Source of the DNA: Apoda limacodes
Lineage: Eukaryota; Arthropoda; Insecta; Lepidoptera; Limacodidae
DNA: 64,000 bases
NCBI GenBank assembly: GCA_946406115.1
Contig: OX291544.1
Coordinates: forward strand, 10,974,001 to 11,038,000
Direction of reading: 5' to 3'
Shown here: positions 25,801-34,800 of the stretch, piece by piece
Numbering within the stretch: position 1 is the first letter of the stretch
How the letters are laid out: every line of letters begins with the position of its first letter
The notes under the pieces: model-generated
What the model saw: only the letters and a program-made list of their open reading frames with translations
Database searches by the model: none
What the model was told of the DNA's origin: nothing
Translations under genes and position numbers: made by a program

Positions 25801-28800
25801 TAAACGTCTTGAGTTTAAACTCTATTTGTTTGGGTTAACCAGTGTTAGTGACGAAAGCGTGTCATTTAGTATTTTTGTAATACATTTCACACACTAAGAG
25901 TGAGTAGAGTAGGTACGTTTTGGGATAAAAGTTCATTATTTTCGTTTATTTTGTCACTTGACATCTGTTCATTTAGTATTGGTGTCATAAGTATCAAAGT
26001 AGGTACCCACCTATTGTTTATAAAACAAACACCTATCAGGATTTTTCTACGACCCTTTTGTCACTTTTACCATGGCCTTTCTTTTCCATCCTGTATATTC
26101 TTCTAAGATATAGTATATTTTCTAACATAAATTAAGAAAACTGTCTTAAAAATTTCTTAAGAAGGTGCAATATGCTTAAAAGAAAATATTTTTACACTCA
26201 TATTTATTAAGCTAACTTTATATTAGTACAATAGCATTGATTAAGCAATTTATTTCGCTTTTAAATCTATTGCCACAAAGCAAATCGAGCAAAATGCGAC
26301 AAATAATATTCTAATTAAATTGGTTACCGGGGTTTAATTAATAATGTCACCCTTGCAGCTCCTCGTAATGAAAATTATAGGTACATACATAGGAAGTAGG
26401 TAATACGTCAAAATATATAAATAATTTTGTTAAATAGTAAATACCAGATCTTGTAAATACCAGATACTGTTGTACAAGCACGTACTCGTAATTCCTCTAA
26501 GAACATTAGTTTGCTACAAAGCATGTTCATATCAGTGTTAATTCTTTTTAAAACGCCGACTATGCACACGTTTTAACGTTGTTTACATTTTCCTTTAAGA
26601 CACGATAAGTGAACACAAAAAAATACCTCGAAAAACTACGTTTCGTTCAGTGTAAACACAATTAACAGCTTATTGTAGCTAATAGGATTTTCTTTCACAA
26701 GAAGTAGAAAAACACCGTTCGCATTTGATTTATATCGGGTTCATGGACCGTACCAAACGACATCGCTAATAACACACATCGTTAAGAACACCGTATCTAT
26801 CCAACCGCAACACAAAAAAATGCCGGGATACCATTACAAATAAATTTTAAAATAAAATAATTATAATGGAATAATTTCGTTTAGGCAAAGCGATGTATAT
26901 TAATCTGTCCCGGGTCTTACATTTTAACGCTTATTACTCAAAAGCTAGTAATTAAGGACTTATGGGACAACTAAGTCCAGATTTACTGTATTAGAAGCCG
27001 TAACCTATCACCGTAACCCCTTTGGGGAAATAAAAAGCGTGACGTGTACACTAGTTGCATTAATTGTGGACACTTTGACTATATAGATAGATTTCGAATA
27101 TTTTTGTTGCTTCTTACCCGTAGTACTACTAGAAGTACCACGTGTCATGCGTAATGAGCATCGTGATAAGATCTAACGCTTTTGTAAAGAAACTACTAGT
27201 CTGCGATCAACAATTACGGAGATAAAGCCATTTCTAGTTCGACAGCTGTCATCCGAAATGAAGATCTTGCTGAGATCTAGAACTTTTGCAAAGAAATCAC
27301 TAGTCTGCAGTCAATAGTAACGGAGATATAGCACTTTATATTTTGACAGCTGTTATCCAAAATGAAGATCTTACGAGAACTAAAACTTATGTACTGAAAC
27401 CACTAATCTGCAGTCAATAGTTACGGAGATATGAAGATCTTGATGAGATCTAAAGCTTTTGTAAAAAAAACCTCTAGTTTACGATTAATAGATACTGAGA
27501 TGTAGCCTTTTATATTTTGACAGCTGTAGTAGGTCGTTTTAACAAGAGAAAAGATTCAGAAAAACAAATTTACAAGAGAGTACCTATAAAATATATTTTT
27601 AAATGTGATTTAGATTTTAATTTGAACAAGACCGGTTTAAGTTGTAAGATATAAAAAGTCTATTTATCTTTTTAAAAAGAGAAAATCAAATAATTTGTTG
27701 GTAGTACCACAGGTAAAAACTTTTATAAAAAATCCCCCGTGGCAAGTGGTAACAAGGCACGTTGCCGCGTTGGTGCCGTACCATGTGGTAGTACCGCGGG
27801 TAAGAATCGGATTTTTCGGCATGATAGTAATACATATAATTTACTCTAGAAAATTTATACTTTTATTATTATATTTATTGTTAGAAGTGAACAAAATGAC
27901 ATCCGGTGTCATCAAGTCATAAATAAAAAATTAAAAAATTGCATTGGATTTTAACAGGTTGGTATATACTCTTATAAAGAATTTAAAAATATGTAATGTT
28001 CAAAAATATTAAAATAGCATTATGTTCTGAAAAGATTTATAACTCGTCGGTTGAACCGGCGTAATAGAATTGTAGCGCCTACTCTGGGTGGACCGGCACC
28101 TCAGTCAGTCATAATCTTTGACAAGTCGCGGCTGCGTAGGAAGTTTTGATTGAAATAATTTTATATACAAAGTGCTTAAGTCAGTGAAACAATTACACAT
28201 ACACAAACAAACACACAAATCACTACACCACAAATTTACACAAACATCTGACGCTAAAAACTGTAAGTACGACGTAATTTTTCTTAGGGCCTACGAACGG
28301 CCTTGTTTTAGTAAGTAACACATTAAATTGCAAAACCTGCTTAAAGATTTTTTTCGTTTTTAATTTAAAAAAATAAAAACTGTCCACAATTATTGCCACG
28401 AGTATACCTACATAAATACATACACACAAACCCGGCACACATTCGTCTACATGGAAGCGAAGAAATCTTGTTCTGATGTATATTTATGTATGTATACGTC
28501 TGGCTGATGTATGGTAGATTTATTTTTCCTAAAATAGATTTATGAAGACGCGAAATCATATATGTATTGGTGTATTCAAATATATTTAGTGTTCAAATTT
28601 GTTGATAAATCCGCTATAACAATAATATATATTCTGAGAAAATAACAGGCTTCTACCTACTTTGGTATAAAAGATAGAGCCCATTAAAGGCAGGACGGAC
28701 AGACAGACAGCAGCGTAAACTAGTAATAGTGTTTCGTTGGCACCCTTTCGTTACGTTAATTTGGTATTGCTTAACCAACTAAGCTGATTTGCAAAGAGAT

Positions 28801-31800
28801 TGTTAAAGGCACTGAAAAGGTCGACTACATTTAAACCTAGAAAATTTTAATTTTCCACAAGAATAGCTATTAACTAATTCCACGTGTACAAATAATTTCT
28901 ACAGATATAGCTAAGGCTAAGTCGTAAAAAATCCACGCTGATAATTGAATTTATCGGTAGCAAAGCCGCGGGTAAAAGCTAGTTAACAATGAAGTTTTAA
29001 GAGTTGTATTTAATTACATACCTACATTAATTTAATGGGCCATTATTGTTAAGTGGCACAAAGCCGTTAAAAAATAGGGCAAAGTATAAATATACCATAT
29101 TACCATATAGTAAACTAACCTCTCAATGAATAAAACCATGTCAGCTTCATTGTTACACGGGAGAACTACGATAGCGATATTAAAAAAAAAACTCATATAG
29201 CTTACGATACATCGTGGTCTGTAACTGCTGACCTCTTAAGGAGTCGCTCAGAGAGTAAGGCACGCTGGGTCATCTTTCGTTGCGCGATAAAATACGGAAT
29301 GAGGGAATTACCAGAAGCATCAAAGTTACCGACATATCTCAAACGAACGGAAGACGCAGCGTGGGACGGCCTCCTACCATGTGAACAGAAGACTTTGTTA
29401 GAGTCGCAGATAATAGAAGGGCGCGAGCGGCTAGGGACCGGCCGGTTTGGAGACATATGGGCGGCCTACCCATTGCAAATAAGGTCCCAGTATGAGAGCT
29501 AGAAATCGACGAGATTTTTTGCACTTGGGCTACTTTTTATTGACAACCCCACAAGAATTTTTTTTTCGCATATTTTGTACCGGAGCACCTTAATAACGAG
29601 ATTTTTAACACAGTCATAGGTCAAAGCATAAAGATAGATATGTAATATTTTTTATACCCCAGTTAGGAGTTCCGACGGGAAAAAGGTTTTGCTTTTTTTT
29701 AAGTGGGTGCCGCAGTTACCACAGCTATTGCGCACTAATTAACGAGTTGTCGTAGGAATCCAACGCCACTAACCGAATATAGCGCGACCGGAGCTACAGG
29801 CAAAAGCTAGCAATTCCTCAAATGTCAGGATTAATGAATCTGTTAAAAAGAATGAGAATTGTTTAACAAAAGGGAAAACGTAATAAAATTATACAAAAAA
29901 CATGAAACAGAAGATGGTTTTTAGGGTTGTATCGATATCTTTCTCAGCTCTATAATTAGTGCCACTTCTATAATCTACAAGAAGTAAGATAGACCTTTTT
30001 TAGGGTTCCGTACCCAAAGGGTAATCAGCGGAACCCTTTTACTAAGACTTCGCTGTCTGTCCGTCCGTCTGTCACCGGGCTGTATCTCATGAACCGTGAT
30101 AAACAGTTAAATTTTTTATAGAAGATGTGTTTCTGTTGTCGCTATAATAACAAATACTAAAAAACAGAATAAAATAAATATTTAAGGGGTGCTCCCATGC
30201 AACAAACGTGATTTTTTTGCAGTTTTTATGGATAATGGAATGAGGTCCCTTGTGCGCGAGTCCGACTCGCACTTGGCCGATTTTATAGGAATCGGCGTAG
30301 ATCTTAGGAAAGTCATCATTTCTTGAATAATTTGTTTGATATGTTACACATACGATATATGTGTTATACGACACACACACGCAATGACAACGTGTTAATG
30401 GTATTACCCACACGTGTAATTTACCTAGGGCTGTTGAGAAATTATCAAACTAAGCCAAAGGACTTAAAAACAGTCAAACTTTTTTTTATATACCACTAAG
30501 GTAGCAAACAAGCTTGCGGTCCACCATCTTACCATCAGTAAGCGCCCACCGCAGCCTACGGATGCCTGTACAAGGTGTTTACAATTTTTTATTTATTGAT
30601 TATGTATTACAATATATAACATTATGAGATTGGCTTTAATAAGGACTACCTATTATGGTAGGGACACACTAAGGATCGCAATAATTAATGAGTCTTATTT
30701 AGTGTCTAATGCCGATAAATTACAAGTCAATTTGACAATCAGTTATTAAAGGTTAACGCCGTAGATTGTTTTTTTAAAACTTCAAAGTTCCGAGACTCAC
30801 AATGTATTTTGATTTAAAAATAAATCAAAAGTTCGTGGTTTTTGGTGTCATGACATTCTGATAAGCCATTATATTTTATATTTTTTTTTAGTTACTCCAT
30901 ACCAGAAACTTCGGCACCTTTGCAAAAATATTAAAAAAATAATGGCTAATCAGAATCGCATGAAACCAAGAACTGCGAGCACTTAATTCTTTGTTAATTT
31001 TTTTTAATAAAAAATAAAGTGAAATTCACGAAACTTCGTAGATTATGGCAAATCAATTTTGTATGAACCCTTAAAATACTGAAATTTGAAACTGGAATTC
31101 TTGTAAGCACACATACTAGTATAATTCATCCGTTATTACTTGTGGTTTTTATGTAAAGAACTAATAAACTTTTTCGTTTACTATAATAACTTAAGATGTT
31201 TCTTATTATTTAACATTACCACATAGTTTTACATGATGAAGATATTGAAATAATGCGACGTAAACATCATTTCAGAACGTAACAAATTCCAAACATGTTG
31301 ACCTCAAAGATAATTCTGACGCGTTTAAATGAACTGGGTAAGTAAGAGGTAATTAATTGAGAACGCGCGACACATACAATGAAGAAACAGACTTTTATTA
31401 CAAGATAACAATGTCATTCATTTTATTAACGATGTAATTTGTTTGATATGTTACACATACGATAAATGTGTTACTAGCTTTTACCCGCGGTTGCAACCTA
31501 AAAAAATTGGAATGGAATGGTTTTCGATACTAAATTATTTCGATAAAGATATACAAAAAGGTCTGCACTACTGGTAACATAATTTTTTTTTGCCCAAGAA
31601 TTTGTCCACGACAAGCCAAGCCCCATATACAAAGTGAACAATTCCCTTTGCACCCTGGTTATTGCTTTCCTTTATTTATAATGTTTTATTACGATATGAT
31701 ACATTTGCAATAAACAAAAATTGTCCTGAAAGTGGTATTGGAGCAGGAGATAATTGAAGTCTAACTCTCATAAAATCATCATAAATGCATTTTAAGATAA

Positions 31801-34800
31801 ATAAATTAAAATTTAGCCTCGAAAACAAAATAACCAAGATATTAGGTACGCCAGGTATTTAAACACACGGGATAGCAAAGAAAAGTACTAACGTACATTA
31901 TACAAAGCATAACATTAGTTAAATGGTATTTGAATGGGAGTTCAGCGTACGCATGGAGGTATTTTTCTGTCACAGTTTCGAAGACTACTATACTGGATGA
32001 AACGAATGAAAACATTTCTGACAGTTTTTAAAATGACTTGTTTGATAAGTGGTATGCTAAATGCTAGGGGCTCAAAAATGGCGTGATTACGTTTCTAAAG
32101 GCTTCGGTAACATGCGTCTATTGTTCCTAGTGTTATAACTGTCTTTGGTCTTCGTTAACTATTCAACATCAGGGGGACGACCGTATGTTTGTTTCCCACC
32201 CTAGCTGTGTATAAAAACAGCAACGGCGCCTAAGCAGATGAAAACATTATTTTGCCTTTGTTTGTTATCCTGATAAATATGCAACAGAAGACCAGAACAA
32301 AATACAAATAATGATACTACCTATTCATCTAATAAATATAAAAAAATAATCCAATATATTTACTCTCCTACGCGATATGGATTTGATTTCCATAATAACT
32401 TTGGTTTGTTTTAAGGTGTTCTTTCGATATACGCTAGAATTAATTGTAAGTGGCTGCAAAACAAAAAAAGAAACGAAAAATTCAAGCCCATTTGGTCTCA
32501 AAACGCATTCACACAACTGGGACAATCATCCAGTGCTTATCACCATAAGCTGGCTTAAAGAGCGGTAGTATGTTTGAATAGTGGTACTGGTAAAACAGTC
32601 TAATGATTAATGATGTGTAACAATAATATTAAGTTTATAATTAAAAACATGTGTCACCTTAGCAATGATTCACGATGTGCATTGTGCACCCAACTTTACA
32701 ATTTACTATTGACTATTGAACCTATGAACAAGATTATTGTGAAGGTTTGTTATGATTTTATAAACTAAATCGGGCTCATATATGTATTTCAAAATATTTT
32801 CTAATAGTTTCCTATGCATTATAATTATAAGCTTCTATAACTTATTATTAGTAAGATTGTTACAAAGTATTTTTAGAATATATATTAGTTTAAACAAACT
32901 CGACCGAAACTCCAGTTGCTAAAAATATACAATAAAGTTCATCAAAAACGAGATCCTACTTTAAATATAAGAAATCTGACAACATAATTATTCCTTCTCT
33001 AGACAAAAATATCAATTGCATGTTGCACGGTTGCGGCAGCTAAAAATATTGGCATTTAGCATTACTTACTTCAAAAGCTGAAACAAAGTCAATTTAAGTT
33101 ACTTAGCTGGTAGAACCGGAAATCTCCCAAATAGCTGTTTTATAATAACAGCACCCTAAACCCGAACACTGAAACACACCAAGTACCTATACTTTTAAAA
33201 AATACACCTAAATCTCAATCTCTGATTTAAATCTGCAAAAAAGTTGTGTAATTAGTATACGATGCGTTGTGGAAAAAGTACGCCACTATTATATCCTTAA
33301 ATATTGCATATCCGTTTGTACTGCATAATAAAAGTTGTAATTTTATAAATGAGAAATCTAATAAATAAATAAAAAATATTTAAATTCAAAGTTTGTAATT
33401 TGTGTCCGTGTGAGTCAAAAGTGTTTGTAAAATATCCAAACGCAAGGTAGTTTTTTTTTTTTTTTTAAATTATGTTCAAGATTTAACTAAACTGCAATCA
33501 TTAAAATCTAACTTCCTTGCATATTCCCTATTGGCAAAAATTGAGTACCTTACTTAGCCTCATCTTAAATCCACGTAAATGGAGTCGCGCGCTAAATAAT
33601 TGATATACGACGGTATGTATATAATGTTACAGCCAACTAAAACTGTCCTAATGTGATTCGCGTCAAATAATTTGGCCGCGTCGCATTAGTGTCACGAATC
33701 GGTTTTACTTGAAAAAAACAAGCTGCCAGCGAACAAGACGTAGGCAGTAATAGGATTTTAAATTCTGTCCTTTCAAATCCGACTGACTTAGCCAACCAAA
33801 CTTAATAGACTACCACTTTTAGGGTTCCGTTACTCAAAAGGAAAAAAAAGAACCCTTGTTCTTTATCAAAACTATGTCGTACTCGTACGTATGCCCTAAG
33901 GAAAATTACCTGAACTTACCCAACTTTGGAGTCAGATGTTTTTTATTCACTTTGTGTAATTTTGTAGTGTGGTGAGTGGGGTGTTGGGTTATGTATGAGT
34001 AAAAGGTCACTGTCTATAATCAGTTAAAGAAATTTAAAATATATAATCCACTTAGCTCGCAAAATAACAACGCTCTCAGCCGCGACCTTTCAACCGATGA
34101 TTATATGAGTGACTGGCGCACAGAGTAAGCTAAGAATGAACTAGCTCGATGGATCCGAAAACCAACTAGATGGTTCATTCTTTCCTAAACAACCCTTATA
34201 GGATCGATTCGTTGTCCGGCTGTCTGTCTGTCAAGACCCTTTTTCTCAGTATCAAAATTAAATTAATATCAAATACTAAAAGGTCTACGGTCCCTTGAAG
34301 CTGTAAACAATTAAGGTTCTAAGTCAACGCGATATAAAAATACGGCCGAAAAACGGCAAATTTTTGTCGCATAATTTGGCATTCACAAATAAATCAAAAC
34401 CTATGGAGTACTTCCCGTTTTCCCACAATTATGAAATTTTACAAGAAGCAAGATTTTACATTACAAGTATAGGAAAAAATCCGAAATTCGTTAATTTGTA
34501 GTTGTAACAAATTTTAAAAAAAAAGTTTGTCTGTCTGTCAAGAATCCTTTTACTTAAGAACGTGTGAAGGTATCAAGGTGAAATTAATATCAAATACTTA
34601 AGTCTACGTTGTAAAAAAAATCATGATTCTGTCAGTGCAATAAAAAATATGCCCAAAATACGGTCGTTTTTGTCGCGTATTGTGACACAAATAAATCAAA
34701 ACCTATGGGATACTTACTGTTGACTTAGAATCATGAAATTCGGCAAGAAGCAAGACGTCACTCACAAATATAGGAAAAACTGATAATTAATGCATAAACC

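Noticed and set aside
27155..27535. Regularly repeated units considered as a CRISPR array.
   Set aside because: The whole unit is repeated and diverged, with no short constant repeats and unique spacers, and the host is an insect.
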